64,000 nucleotides of DNA, taken from assembly GCF_016862575.1 (NCBI RefSeq), contig NZ_BONF01000004.1:124001-188000 (forward strand). The letters run 5' to 3'. The notes beneath the pieces were generated by a model. The model worked only from the letters and a program-made list of their open reading frames with translations. It made no database searches and had not been told where the DNA came from. Positions 9,720 to 18,721 of the stretch are shown one piece after another. This DNA comes from Catellatospora bangladeshensis (GTDB taxonomy: Bacteria > Actinomycetota > Actinomycetes > Mycobacteriales > Micromonosporaceae). The stretch's first letter is position 1. Each line of letters starts with the position of its first letter. The translations under genes were made by a program, and so were the position numbers.

Positions 9720-9772
9720 GGTGGGCGCGACCGGGGCGCGCGGCGCGTCCCGCCCGCGCGAACGGACGTGAC

Positions 9773-10651
9773 ATGACGGAGCCCATCACCGGCCAGGCCG
9801 CCGTGGACAACCTGGTCGAGCTGCTGGATCTGGCCCCGGTCGACGAACTCGTCTTCCGGGGCCAGAACCCGCCGATCGGCCCGCCCCGGGTGTACGGCGG
9901 CCAGGTCGCGGCGCAGGCCCTGGTCGCCGGCGGGCGCACCGTCGACCCGTCCCGCCACGTGCACTCGCTGCACGGATACTTCGTCCGGGCCGGTGACATG
10001 ACCGAGCCCATCGACTACCACGTCGAGAAGATCCGCGACGGCCGCTCGTTCTCCGTCCGGCGCTCCGTGGCCATGCAGCGCGGCAAGCCGATCTTCCTGA
10101 TGTCCGCCTCGTTCCAGGTGCGCGAGGAGGGGCTGGACCACCACGATCCCGCCCCGTCCGACGTGCCCGGCCCCGACGAGCTGCCCACCATGTCCGACCG
10201 GCTCGCGCCGTACCCGGAGCGCCTCGGGATCTGGAAGATCCTGCCCCGCCCCATGGACGTGCGCTACGTCGACGAGCCCGGCTGGGTCCGCCCCGGCAAG
10301 CGGGTGGCCAACGACCAGCAGCGCGTCTGGATGAGGCTCGACGGCAAGCTCCCCGACGACCCGCTGCTGCACGCCTGCACGCTCACCTACATGTCCGACC
10401 TGACCCTGCTCGACGCGGTGCTGTCCGTGCACGGCGAGGTCTGGGGCCCCGGCGGCGTCATCGGCGCCAGCCTCGACCACGCCCTGTGGTTCCACCGCCC
10501 CTTCCGCGCCGACGAGTGGTTCCTCTACGACTGCGCCAGCCCGTCGGCCTCGGGCAGCCGCGGCCTCGCCACCGGCCGCATGTTCACCCGCGACGGCCGC
10601 CACATCGCCACCGCGGCCCAGGAGGGCCTGCTCCGCCCCGTCGGGGCGTGA
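9773..10651 (+). CDS. tesB: Acyl-CoA thioesterase II
   Basis: This 292-residue hydrolase releases CoA from acyl-CoA esters. The double hot-dog fold is evident from PPRVYGGQVAAQALVAGGRT near the N-terminus, HSLHGYFVRAGDMTEPIDYH, the block SFSVRRSVAMQRGKPIFLMS, and the C-terminal GASLDHALWFHRPFRADEWF with GSRGLATGRMFTRDGRHIAT. These match TesB. It lies 53 bp after pyk. A TAGGGT box overlaps the pyk stop (9717-9722), which could give tesB its own short-leader transcript. Confidence 0.93.
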   Translation: MTEPITGQAAVDNLVELLDLAPVDELVFRGQNPPIGPPRVYGGQVAAQALVAGGRTVDPSRHVHSLHGYFVRAGDMTEPIDYHVEKIRDGRSFSVRRSVAMQRGKPIFLMSASFQVREEGLDHHDPAPSDVPGPDELPTMSDRLAPYPERLGIWKILPRPMDVRYVDEPGWVRPGKRVANDQQRVWMRLDGKLPDDPLLHACTLTYMSDLTLLDAVLSVHGEVWGPGGVIGASLDHALWFHRPFRADEWFLYDCASPSASGSRGLATGRMFTRDGRHIATAAQEGLLRPVGA

Positions 10652-10667
10652 GGCTTCTCTGCCGCGT

Positions 10668-10736
10668 CGATCTTGCGTGAACTGTGGGTGCGACACGCCT
10701 AAACCGGGCAAATGGCTAACAGTTCGCGCAAGATCG
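10668..10736. repeat. Palindromic intergenic repeat A, copy 1
   Basis: This 69-bp element has 18-base arms beginning CGATCTTGCG and ending CGCAAGATCG, with one mismatch. The interior contains GGTGCGACACGCC and GGGCAAAT. Near-identical copies of exactly the same length are at 33635-33703 and 58074-58142, all in the same orientation and all just after the 3' end of a rightward gene. Confidence 0.9.
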
Positions 10737-10794
10737 ATGTGATCATGGCGACGAGTGGGGCAGTGGAGTGATCCAGGCGGGCGATAATCGGGGG

Positions 10795-11229
10795 ATGCGA
10801 CTGTCCGCCCGCGTCGACTACGCGCTGCGCGCCGTGATCGAACTCGCCTCCGCCGGCGACGGCCCCGTCACCTCCGAGCGCATCGCCCGCGCGCAGGAGA
10901 TCCCGCCGAAGTTCTGCGAGAGCATCCTGCTGCAGCTGCGCCGCGGCGGCATCGTGTTCGCCCAGCGCGGGCCGGAGGGCGGTTACTGGCTGGCCCGGCC
11001 CGCCGAGCAGATCACGCTCGTCGAGGTCATCGAGGTGATCGACGGGCCCCTCGGCTCGCCGCGCGCCGCGCTGCCCGACGCGCCCGGCGCGGTCCAGGCG
11101 CTGCAGCGGGTGTGGACCGCGGTGGACGAGTCCGAGCGCCGCATCCTGACGCGGGTCACCATCGCGCACGTGGTCACCGGGGAGCTGCCCGACGAGGTGG
11201 CCGCGCAGCTGCCGCTCGCGGCCGGCTGA
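10795..11229 (+). CDS. Rrf2-family transcriptional regulator lacking Fe-S cysteines
   Basis: The protein has 144 residues with the Rrf2 winged-helix signature: MRLSARVDYALRAVIELA, then IPPKFCESILLQLRRGGIVF and RGPEGGYWLARPAEQITLVE. The cysteine triad that binds the [Fe-S] cluster in IscR/NsrR is absent; the only cysteine is C41 in the recognition region. A cluster-independent, CymR-like mode is therefore likely. GATAAT lies 6 nt before ATG 10795, consistent with leaderless expression. The next gene is a TauE-type sulfur-anion exporter, so a role in sulfur metabolism is a reasonable inference. Confidence 0.85.
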   Translation: MRLSARVDYALRAVIELASAGDGPVTSERIARAQEIPPKFCESILLQLRRGGIVFAQRGPEGGYWLARPAEQITLVEVIEVIDGPLGSPRAALPDAPGAVQALQRVWTAVDESERRILTRVTIAHVVTGELPDEVAAQLPLAAG

Positions 11230-11288
11230 CAGCTACCCGACAGCGCCGGTTCGCCAGAAATTAACAACCGCATCTTGCTTCGCCTACC

Positions 11289-11312
11289 ATTCCTATTAAA
11301 CTGGTCGGAAAT
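11289..11312. promoter_or_regulatory. Candidate operator upstream of the TauE gene
   Basis: TTCCTA (11290-11295) and TCGGAA (11305-11310) form an imperfect inverted repeat in an AT-rich stretch between the Rrf2 gene and the exporter. Symmetry and position suggest the Rrf2 protein could bind here; this is inference. Confidence 0.35.
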
Positions 11313-11344
11313 ACCGGGTTCAGGGGATCAGTAGGAGGCATGGC

Positions 11345-12247
11345 GTGCGGAAACTGCTGATCATGGCGCTGGTGGGCCTGGCCGCCCAGCTCGTCGACGG
11401 CGCCCTCGGCATGGCGTACGGCGTCACCTCCAGCACTCTGCTCCTCGTCGCCGGCATCTCCCCGGCCACCGCCTCCGCCTCCGTACACCTCGCCGAGGTC
11501 GGCACCACCCTCGCCTCCGGCATCGCCCACTGGCGCTTCGGCAACGTCGACTGGCGCGTCGTACGCAACATCGCCCTGCCGGGCGCCGTCGGCGCGTTCG
11601 CCGGCGCCACCGTGCTCAGCAGCGTCTCCACCGAAGCCGCCATCCCGTGGACCGCCGGCATCCTGCTCGCGCTCGGCATCTACCTGCTCATCCGCTTCGC
11701 CCGGCCGCTGCGGCCCACCCGGCCCCGGCCCCTGCCCACCCGCTTCCTCAGCCCGCTCGGCCTGTTCGCCGGCTTCATCGACGCCACCGGCGGGGGAGGG
11801 TGGGGCCCCGTCGCCACGCCCACGCTGCTCGCCTCCGGCAGCATGGAGCCGCGCAAGGTCATCGGCTCGGTCGGCGCGTCCGAGTTCCTCGTCGCGGGTG
11901 CCGCGTCCGTCGGCTTCCTCATCGGGCTCGGGTCCGAGGGCTTCGTGCTGCCGACCGTCGCGGCGCTGCTGGTCGGCGGCGTCATCGCGGCGCCGCTCGC
12001 CGCCTGGCTGGTCCGGCACGTGCCCGCGCAGCTGCTCGGCGCGTTCGTGGGCGGGCTCATCATCCTGGTGAACACGCGCAGCCTGCTGCGGGTGGCCGGG
12101 GTGGAGGGCGAGCTGGGTGTGTACGCGTACCCGCTGGTGGTCATCGCGTGGGCGGTAGCGCTGTCCTTTGCGGTGCGGGCCTGGCGGCGTACCCGCGCAG
12201 TCGCTGCGGAGGTCACGCCCGAGCCGGAGCTGGTGCCAGCCGCCTGA
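11345..12247 (+). CDS. TauE/SafE-family membrane exporter
   Basis: This 300-residue integral membrane protein has the TauE/SafE (DUF81) pattern. The start is KLLIMALVGLAAQLVDGALG and the paired motif GVTSSTLLLVAGISPATASA carries the family Pro-rich turn and Ser/Thr cluster. The second half repeats the pattern (FAGFIDATGGGGWGPVATPT), giving about eight transmembrane helices. Members export sulfite or other sulfur anions. GTG 11345 is preceded by AGGAGG (11333-11338) at normal spacing, unlike many neighbours. The upstream Rrf2 gene may regulate it. Confidence 0.85.
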   Translation: MRKLLIMALVGLAAQLVDGALGMAYGVTSSTLLLVAGISPATASASVHLAEVGTTLASGIAHWRFGNVDWRVVRNIALPGAVGAFAGATVLSSVSTEAAIPWTAGILLALGIYLLIRFARPLRPTRPRPLPTRFLSPLGLFAGFIDATGGGGWGPVATPTLLASGSMEPRKVIGSVGASEFLVAGAASVGFLIGLGSEGFVLPTVAALLVGGVIAAPLAAWLVRHVPAQLLGAFVGGLIILVNTRSLLRVAGVEGELGVYAYPLVVIAWAVALSFAVRAWRRTRAVAAEVTPEPELVPAA

Positions 12248-12306
12248 CCGGCGACAGCCCTTCGACGGGGCCACAGCTTTCGGACTGGATTCCTAGGAAG
12301 GTGTAC

Positions 12307-12339
12307 GGGGTGTGCGCGGCGCCATGCCGTGCACACCCC
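12307..12339 (+). terminator. Hairpin after the TauE gene
   Basis: Arms 12307-12320 and 12326-12339 pair over 14 positions, with one G-T pair, around a 5-base loop. The hairpin separates the rightward exporter from the leftward LAGLIDADG-type gene and can end transcription from both sides. Confidence 0.7.
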
Positions 12340-12362
12340 GCCTCGGTAGGGACGCAGTTCTC

Positions 12363-13148
12363 TCAGGACTTGGGGCCGACGTGCTGGTCGAGCAGGGCGA
12401 CGGCGTCGCGGCGCGCGACGGACAGCGAGTTGCGGCGGTTGAGCCGCCAGGCGACGCCGAGCAGGTCCAGCGCCCAGCCGGCCAGCCCGAGGATGTCGGC
12501 CGACTCGTTGGCGAGCAGGTAGCGCGCGTACTCGTAGGTCTTACCGCGCACGGTGACGCGGTTGATGGAACGGCAGCCGTCGGAGTGGAACAGACCCCGC
12601 ACGAAGTGGCCGGGCTGCCCGGTGACTACATCGCGCTGCCACGGGTCCAGCGTGATCGGCCGCTCGTGCTTGCGTCCCCGGCCCGCCTGCGGCAGCAGGC
12701 ACGGCCAGTGTTTGGCGACGCTCTGCACGGTCGTGCAGCCGATCGCGTGCACCCGGGACACGCTGCGGGCGAGCACGACCCGCATCGCTCGTTCGCATTC
12801 GTTCATGATCTGTGGGTACGCGTCAGCGCAGGCGATCCGCAGCACCGGCACCCGCGCGCCGATCGCCAGGTACCCGTCGCCTAGATACAGTCCGAGAAGG
12901 TAGGCGTAGGCGGCCGCGTCGCCGGGCGGTACGGGCGGCTCCTGGCACCGAGGGCAACGGTCGCGGCTGCGATCGGGCACCGCGTCGGTGGGCATCGACT
13001 TGCGGCACCAGACCGACACGGTGTGATAGCGCAGCCCGAGCCTGCGGGACACCTCAGCGATGGTCAGGCCGTTGCGATGGAGTTCGCGGGCAGTGGCACG
13101 CACGGACAGCGGATGCACGGACGTCAGTCTGGACGGTGGGTGCGACAC
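12363..13148 (-). CDS. HTH plus LAGLIDADG homing-endonuclease-like protein
   Basis: The 261-residue protein begins with a helix-turn-helix (LTIAEVSRRLGLRYHTVSVW, about residues 28-47) and a small Cys pair (DRCPRCQEP). Two LAGLIDADG-like helices follow: AYLLGLYLGDGYL (about residue 82) and FVRGLFHSDGCRS (about residue 179). Both acidic residues that would bind the catalytic metal are kept. It is free-standing, not in an intron or intein. Its GTG start lies within a degenerate fragment of repeat A, next to a tRNA gene. It may be an active mobile endonuclease or a domesticated DNA-binding protein; the sequence does not decide. Confidence 0.8.
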   Translation of the reverse strand: MSHPPSRLTSVHPLSVRATARELHRNGLTIAEVSRRLGLRYHTVSVWCRKSMPTDAVPDRSRDRCPRCQEPPVPPGDAAAYAYLLGLYLGDGYLAIGARVPVLRIACADAYPQIMNECERAMRVVLARSVSRVHAIGCTTVQSVAKHWPCLLPQAGRGRKHERPITLDPWQRDVVTGQPGHFVRGLFHSDGCRSINRVTVRGKTYEYARYLLANESADILGLAGWALDLLGVAWRLNRRNSLSVARRDAVALLDQHVGPKS

Positions 13149-13167
13149 GGCGCTGAACTGGGCAAAG
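13135..13167. repeat. Degenerate fragment of repeat A
   Basis: GGTGGGTGCGACACG followed by TGAAC and GGGCAAA reproduces the interior of repeat A (compare 33650-33680) without its outer arms. It spans the first codons of the LAGLIDADG-type gene and ends at the tRNA 3' end. Confidence 0.6.
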
Positions 13168-13241
13168 TGCCCCCGGTGGGATTCGAACCCACACTGTCGG
13201 AGGTTTGAGCTCCGTTCCTCTACCGATTGGGATACGGGGAC
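13168..13241 (-). tRNA. tRNA with anticodon CAA (Leu by codon), short variable loop
   Basis: Read on the minus strand, a 74-nt cloverleaf folds cleanly. The acceptor is GTCCCCG/CGGGGGC, the D-arm has a 3-bp stem, the anticodon stem CGGAG/CTCCG encloses CTCAAAC, the variable loop is ACAGT, and the T-arm is GTGGG-TTCGAAT-CCCAC. The discriminator is A and CCA is not encoded. The anticodon CAA reads UUG, so it should be leucine. Bacterial leucine tRNAs normally have a long variable arm, which this gene lacks. A leucine tRNA beside pdtaR is expected from actinobacterial gene order. Confidence 0.88.
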
Positions 13242-13325
13242 CGTGGAGTGCGGCAGGCATTAGCGTACCTACTAGGCTGATGCCAGTGACACCCGGATTA
13301 GGCGTGTCAAGGTTGGCTCGTTGGT

Positions 13326-13955
13326 GTGGGGGTAGTGGTTCCGGTGACCGAGAAGCAGGCTGGTGTCGCGCGCAAGCGCGTGCTGATCGCGGAGGACGAG
13401 GCGCTGATCAGGCTGGACCTGGCCGAGATGCTCGGCGAGGAGGGCTACGATGTGGTCGGCGAGGCCGGTGACGGCGAGACCGCGGTGAAGCTGGCCGAGG
13501 AGCTGCACCCGGACCTGTGCATCCTGGACATCAAGATGCCGATCATGGACGGTCTGGCCGCCGCCGAGCGTATCGCCGGCGCGCGCATCGCCCCCGTGAT
13601 CATCCTGACCGCGTTCAGCCAGCGGGACCTGGTGGAGCGGGCCCGCGCCGCGGGCGCGATGGCGTACCTGGTGAAGCCGTTCCAGCAGAGTGACCTCGTG
13701 CCGGCCATCGAGATCGCGCTGTCCCGGTTCGCCGAGGTGGCGGCGCTGGAGGCGGAGGTCGCCGGGCTCAACGACCGGCTGGAGACCCGCAAGGCGGTGG
13801 AGCGGGCCAAGGGCGCGCTGATGACGCAGTACGGCATGAACGAGCCGCAGGCGTTCAAGTGGATCCAGCGCACCGCGATGGATCACCGCCTGACGATGCG
13901 CGAGGTCGCCGAGCGGATCATCGTCGAGGCCGCCGCCGCGGAGTCCGCCGAGTAG
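13326..13955 (+). CDS. pdtaR: ANTAR-domain response regulator, PdtaR-like
   Basis: The 209-residue regulator has an N-terminal receiver domain with the acidic pair in VLIAEDEALIRLDLAEML, the phospho-acceptor Asp near residue 68 (CILDIKMPIMDG), the conserved Thr (VIILTAFSQRD) and Lys (YLVKPF). A helical linker leads to a C-terminal ANTAR RNA-binding domain (ETRKAVERAKGALMTQYGMN, then EPQAFKWIQRTAMDHRLTMR). ANTAR proteins act by transcription antitermination on paired hairpins. The partner kinase PdtaS is not in the window. GTG 13326 is used; GTG 13344 (VTEKQ) is an equally possible start. Confidence 0.93.
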   Translation: MGVVVPVTEKQAGVARKRVLIAEDEALIRLDLAEMLGEEGYDVVGEAGDGETAVKLAEELHPDLCILDIKMPIMDGLAAAERIAGARIAPVIILTAFSQRDLVERARAAGAMAYLVKPFQQSDLVPAIEIALSRFAEVAALEAEVAGLNDRLETRKAVERAKGALMTQYGMNEPQAFKWIQRTAMDHRLTMREVAERIIVEAAAAESAE

Positions 13956-13989
13956 TGACTCGGGCGCCCGGCGCTCCTACGATCGAGCG

Positions 13990-15168
13990 ATGCGCTTGAA
14001 TCGGGGGATCGTCGCCGGTGCCGTCCTGCTGGCCGCGCTCGCGGCGTGCACGCAGGCACCGCCCGCGCCGCCGAAGCCGCTGCGCCCTACGTGGGAGGCG
14101 GTGTCGCTGCCGCCCGCCCCGGGTGCTCCGGGCCGGGCGCTGCTGCGTGACGCGGTGACCTGCGGTGGCCGCTGGTTCGTGGTGGGCGGGGTGCTGGACG
14201 CCGCGGGCGGGACCCGGCCCGCGGCCTGGACCAGCGGCGACGGGCGGGAGTGGGCGACGGTCACGCTCGCGCCGCTGCGCCCCGGCGGGTACGGCGAGCT
14301 GTCCGTCCTCTACGCGGCGGGCTGCGCGGACGGCCGGCTGGCCGCGATCGGCGCGAAGAGCGGCGGCGCGCACGGCAATCCCCGGGTGAGCAGCTGGTAC
14401 ACGGCCCAGGGCGGCGCGCTCACGGAGATGACGGCGGCGTACGTGCTGTACGGCGGCAACGACGCGGTGAACGTCGCCCGGGTCGCGGGCGGTCCGCGGG
14501 GCTGGGGGATCGCGGGCAACCGGAAGGCGGGTGCGGCGTTCTGGTCCTCGCCGGACGGGACGGACTTCGCCCTGCACGAGGGTGTGCCGGAGCTGGCCGC
14601 GGACGAGCGGGGCCGGACGGCGGCCGCGGACGTGCTGGCGGTGGACGGTGGCTGGCTGCTGGTGGGCTCGCTGTCCCGGCCGGGCCGGGTGGACCGGGAT
14701 GCGCTGGGCTGGACGTCACCCGATGGGCTGACCTGGGCGCGGGTGCCGGGCCCGGCGACGGACGCGTACGAGGAGTTCCAGCGGGTGACCCGCGTCGATG
14801 GGGTGCCGTACGCGGCGGGCCTGCGCGGGGACGTGTTCGGGGCGTGGCGGCTGGTGGACGGCGGCTGGCAGGACGCGGGCGGGTTCGGCGTGACGGGCGG
14901 GCCGGTGGCCCGGGTGGCCGGGCTGGTCCCGGCGGATGCGGGGCTGCTCGCGCTGGTGGCCGATGAGCTGCGGTTCGGGCTGTGGCTGGGGTCGGCGGGC
15001 GGCCGGTGGACCGGCGTGGAGCTGCCGGGGGAGCTGCCCGCGCGCGGGGACGCGGCGGCGGCGGTGGCCGCGGCGGGGCGGCGGGTGGTGCTGCTGGCCG
15101 ACGACGGGGTAAACAGCCGGGTGTGGATCATGGACCTGGCGCCGGATGTGACAGCTTCGAGCAGGTGA
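13990..15168 (+). CDS. Lipoprotein with repeated W-S/T-DG-W beta-propeller-like motifs
   Basis: The 392-residue protein has a lipoprotein signal peptide ending in the lipobox LAAC at about residue 21. The body repeats a motif of the form AAWTSGDGREWATV, AFWSSPDGTDFALH and LGWTSPDGLTWARV, spaced about 60-80 residues. This is typical of sialidase/BNR-like beta-propeller blades exposed outside the membrane. No catalytic residues are recognisable. TACGAT stands 6 nt before ATG 13990, again suggesting leaderless expression. Its function and any link to the following ABC transporter are unknown. Confidence 0.8.
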   Translation: MRLNRGIVAGAVLLAALAACTQAPPAPPKPLRPTWEAVSLPPAPGAPGRALLRDAVTCGGRWFVVGGVLDAAGGTRPAAWTSGDGREWATVTLAPLRPGGYGELSVLYAAGCADGRLAAIGAKSGGAHGNPRVSSWYTAQGGALTEMTAAYVLYGGNDAVNVARVAGGPRGWGIAGNRKAGAAFWSSPDGTDFALHEGVPELAADERGRTAAADVLAVDGGWLLVGSLSRPGRVDRDALGWTSPDGLTWARVPGPATDAYEEFQRVTRVDGVPYAAGLRGDVFGAWRLVDGGWQDAGGFGVTGGPVARVAGLVPADAGLLALVADELRFGLWLGSAGGRWTGVELPGELPARGDAAAAVAAAGRRVVLLADDGVNSRVWIMDLAPDVTASSR

Positions 15169-15342
15169 CCGCCGTCGGCGACACAAGTAACGGTTGGGTC
15201 AACCTGCCAGCGGGGTCTTACCGATTGGGCTGTGACTGGGATAACGTCCCAGCCCAGATCGTGGTACACGGTCTGGTCCGGTGTCCCCGCAGCCACGTCG
15301 GCGCAGAGACGGCCGGATCTTCGATGGAGGAGGGTTCCAGCC

Positions 15343-16503
15343 TTGAGGCAGCAACTCGCACGGGTGCTCGGAGGCGTCGCCGTTCTGGCGCTCGTCGCCG
15401 GTGGTGCCGCGGCATGCAAGTCGGACGACGCCACTCCGGGCGCCGGTTCGAAGGTGTGCGACCTGAAGCTCGGTTTCTTCGGCGCCCTGACGGGCGACGC
15501 GGCCGGTCTCGGCATTCACATGCGCAATGGTGTCAAGCTCGCGCTTGAGCAGTACAACAAGGACAACGCCGACTGCAAGGTCGCGCTGGAGGAGTACGAC
15601 TCCCAGGGTGACCCGGCCAAGGCCCCGGCGCTGGCCACCAAGGCCGCCGGCGACACCAAGGTCATCGGCCTGGTCGGCCCGGCGTTCTCGGGTGAGACCG
15701 AGGCGAGCCTGGACACCTTCAAGGGCGCCAACCTGCCGATCATCACCCCGTCGGCGACCCGCCCGTCGCTGAGCGACAAGGACTGGGGCGTCTTCCACCG
15801 TGGCGTGGGCAACGACCTGGCCCAGGGCCCGGCGGCCGGCCGCTACATCAAGGACGTCCTGAAGGCCGAGAAGGTCTACGTCGTCGACGACCAGTCCGCG
15901 TACGGCACGGGTCTGGCCACCGAGGTCGTCAAGGTGCTCGGCACCGTGGCCGGCCAGGACAAGGTCCAGGTCAAGCAGGTCGACTTCGCGGCCACCGTGG
16001 CCAAGATCAAGGCCTCGGGCGCGACCGTGCTGTTCTTCGGTGGTTACTACACCGAGGCCGGTCTGCTGCTCAAGCAGGCCAAGGCGGCCGGCTGGAACGG
16101 CGTCATGGTCGCCGGTGACGGCGTCAACGACGCGAACTTCATCAAGGTCGCTGGCGACGCTGCCGCCGAGGGCACCGTGCTGACCTGCCCGTGCGCCCCG
16201 GCCACCTCGGCCAAGGGCTCGTTCGTGGCGGACTACAAGGCTCTGATCAACGCCGAGCCGGGCACCTACGCCGACGTGTCGTACGACGTCGCCAAGATCT
16301 TCCTCGAGGGCATCAAGGCGGGCAAGACCACCCGCGCCGACATGCTGGCCTTCATCGACGGCTACAACGGCACCGGTTCCGCGACCGGTGTGACGTACAA
16401 GTTCGAGAAGAACGGCGAGCTCGACCCGACCCAGGTTCTGGTGTGGGCGTTCGAGGTCAAGGGCGGCGCTGTCGTGCCGAAGGTGGAGATCCCGAAGGGC
16501 TGA
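15343..16503 (+). CDS. livK: Branched-chain amino acid ABC transporter, substrate-binding lipoprotein
   Basis: This type I periplasmic-binding protein of 386 residues captures branched-chain amino acids for the Liv transporter. The signal peptide (LRQQLARVLGGVAVLALVAG) ends at a lipobox Cys in GAAACKSDD. The mature protein starts LKLGFFGALTGDAAGLG, with VIGLVGPAFSGETEAS and IITPSATRP as expected for Leu/Ile/Val-binding domains. TTG 15343 is chosen because GGAGGAGGG (15326-15334) lies at proper distance and the signal peptide begins there. It is the first gene of a five-gene liv operon and is followed by a hairpin that may favour its expression. Confidence 0.93.
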   Translation: MRQQLARVLGGVAVLALVAGGAAACKSDDATPGAGSKVCDLKLGFFGALTGDAAGLGIHMRNGVKLALEQYNKDNADCKVALEEYDSQGDPAKAPALATKAAGDTKVIGLVGPAFSGETEASLDTFKGANLPIITPSATRPSLSDKDWGVFHRGVGNDLAQGPAAGRYIKDVLKAEKVYVVDDQSAYGTGLATEVVKVLGTVAGQDKVQVKQVDFAATVAKIKASGATVLFFGGYYTEAGLLLKQAKAAGWNGVMVAGDGVNDANFIKVAGDAAAEGTVLTCPCAPATSAKGSFVADYKALINAEPGTYADVSYDVAKIFLEGIKAGKTTRADMLAFIDGYNGTGSATGVTYKFEKNGELDPTQVLVWAFEVKGGAVVPKVEIPKG

Positions 16504-16551
16504 CCCGTTCCGGTCGGCTGACCGGTTCGTAATGCCTACGGAAGTCTGATC

Positions 16552-16590
16552 GTCGTGGCCGGGTGCTGGTTTCACAGTCCCGGCCACGAC
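16552..16590 (+). promoter_or_regulatory. Intercistronic hairpin between livK and livH
   Basis: GTCGTGGCCGGG and CCCGGCCACGAC form a perfect 12-bp stem with a 15-base loop in the 116-bp gap. Partial termination or mRNA stabilisation here would give more binding protein than permease, a common arrangement for ABC importers. Confidence 0.6.
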
Positions 16591-16619
16591 CCCTTCGGCC
16601 CTCATATCAGGAGCACCAC

Positions 16620-17569
16620 GTGGATTTCAGCGAGCTGTTCCGGAACTTTCCGGAGCTCACCACAACGGGGCTGACCCAGGGCGCCATCTACGCACTCGTC
16701 GCTCTCGGCTACACCCTCGTCTACGGCGTACTGCGCCTCATCAACTTCGCACACTCCGAGGTCTTCATGGTCGGCACCTTCGCCGCCATGTGGACCTGGA
16801 ACGCGCTCGGGTTCAACCAGAACCTGTCCCCCTCCGGCGTGCTGATCAGCGCGGGCGTGCTGATCGCGGGCCTGCTGGCCGCGGTCGCGGTGTCGTCGGC
16901 GACGGCGGTCGCGGTCGAGCTGACCGCCTACCGGCCTCTGCGTAAACGCAACGCGCCGCCACTGGCGTTCCTGATCAGCGCCATCGGCGCCTCGTTCGTG
17001 ATCATGGAGATCATCGGTATCGCGACCGACCGCGCGCCGTACGGCAACATGCCGGAACTGGTGTCGAACAAGCCGCTGTTCACGATCCTGGGCGCGGAGA
17101 TCACGCCGGTGCAGATCGTGATCGTCGTGGGTGCCCTGGTGATGCTCGTCGGGCTGGACTGGTTCATCAACAACACCCGGCTCGGCCGGGGTGTGCGGGC
17201 CGTCGCGCAGGACCCGGACAGCGCCGCCCTGATGGGTGTGAACAAGGGCCGCGTCATCGGCCTGGTGTTCCTCCTCGGCGGTGTGATGGCCGGTGTGGCC
17301 GCGGTGTTCGCCAACCTCAAGTACGGCTTCACGAAGTTCAACCTGGGCTTCCTGTTCGGCCTGAAGGCCTTCACCGCCGCGGTGCTCGGCGGTATCGGCA
17401 ACCTGCGCGGCGCCGTGCTCGGCGGCCTGCTGCTGGGCCTGGTGGAGAACTACGCGTCGGCGCTCGTCGGCACCCAGTTCCGCGACCTGGTCGCGTTCGT
17501 GGTGCTGATCGCGGTGCTGATGTTCCGTCCCACCGGCATCCTGGGTGAGTCGCTGGGGAGGGCCCGCGC

Positions 17570-17573
<4 letters not shown>
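16620..17573 (+). CDS. livH: Branched-chain amino acid ABC transporter permease LivH
   Basis: This 317-residue inner-membrane permease shows the LivH signatures LTQGAIYALVALGYTLVYGV near the N-terminus, LRLINFAHSEVFMVG, the mid-protein LGRGVRAVAQDPDSAALMGV (the loop contacting the ATPases) and AFTAAVLGGIGNLRGAVLGG near the C-terminus. About eight transmembrane helices are evident. GTG 16620 follows AGGAG by a normal spacing. The stop overlaps the livM start as ATGA, so both permease subunits are made together. Confidence 0.95.

Positions 17574-18713
<1,140 letters not shown>

Positions 18714-18721
<8 letters not shown>

Noticed and set aside
13135-13300. tRNA-associated integrative element or prophage attachment site
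   Set aside because: No integrase, excisionase or duplicated tRNA 3' end was found; flanking genes are the conserved chromosomal backbone.
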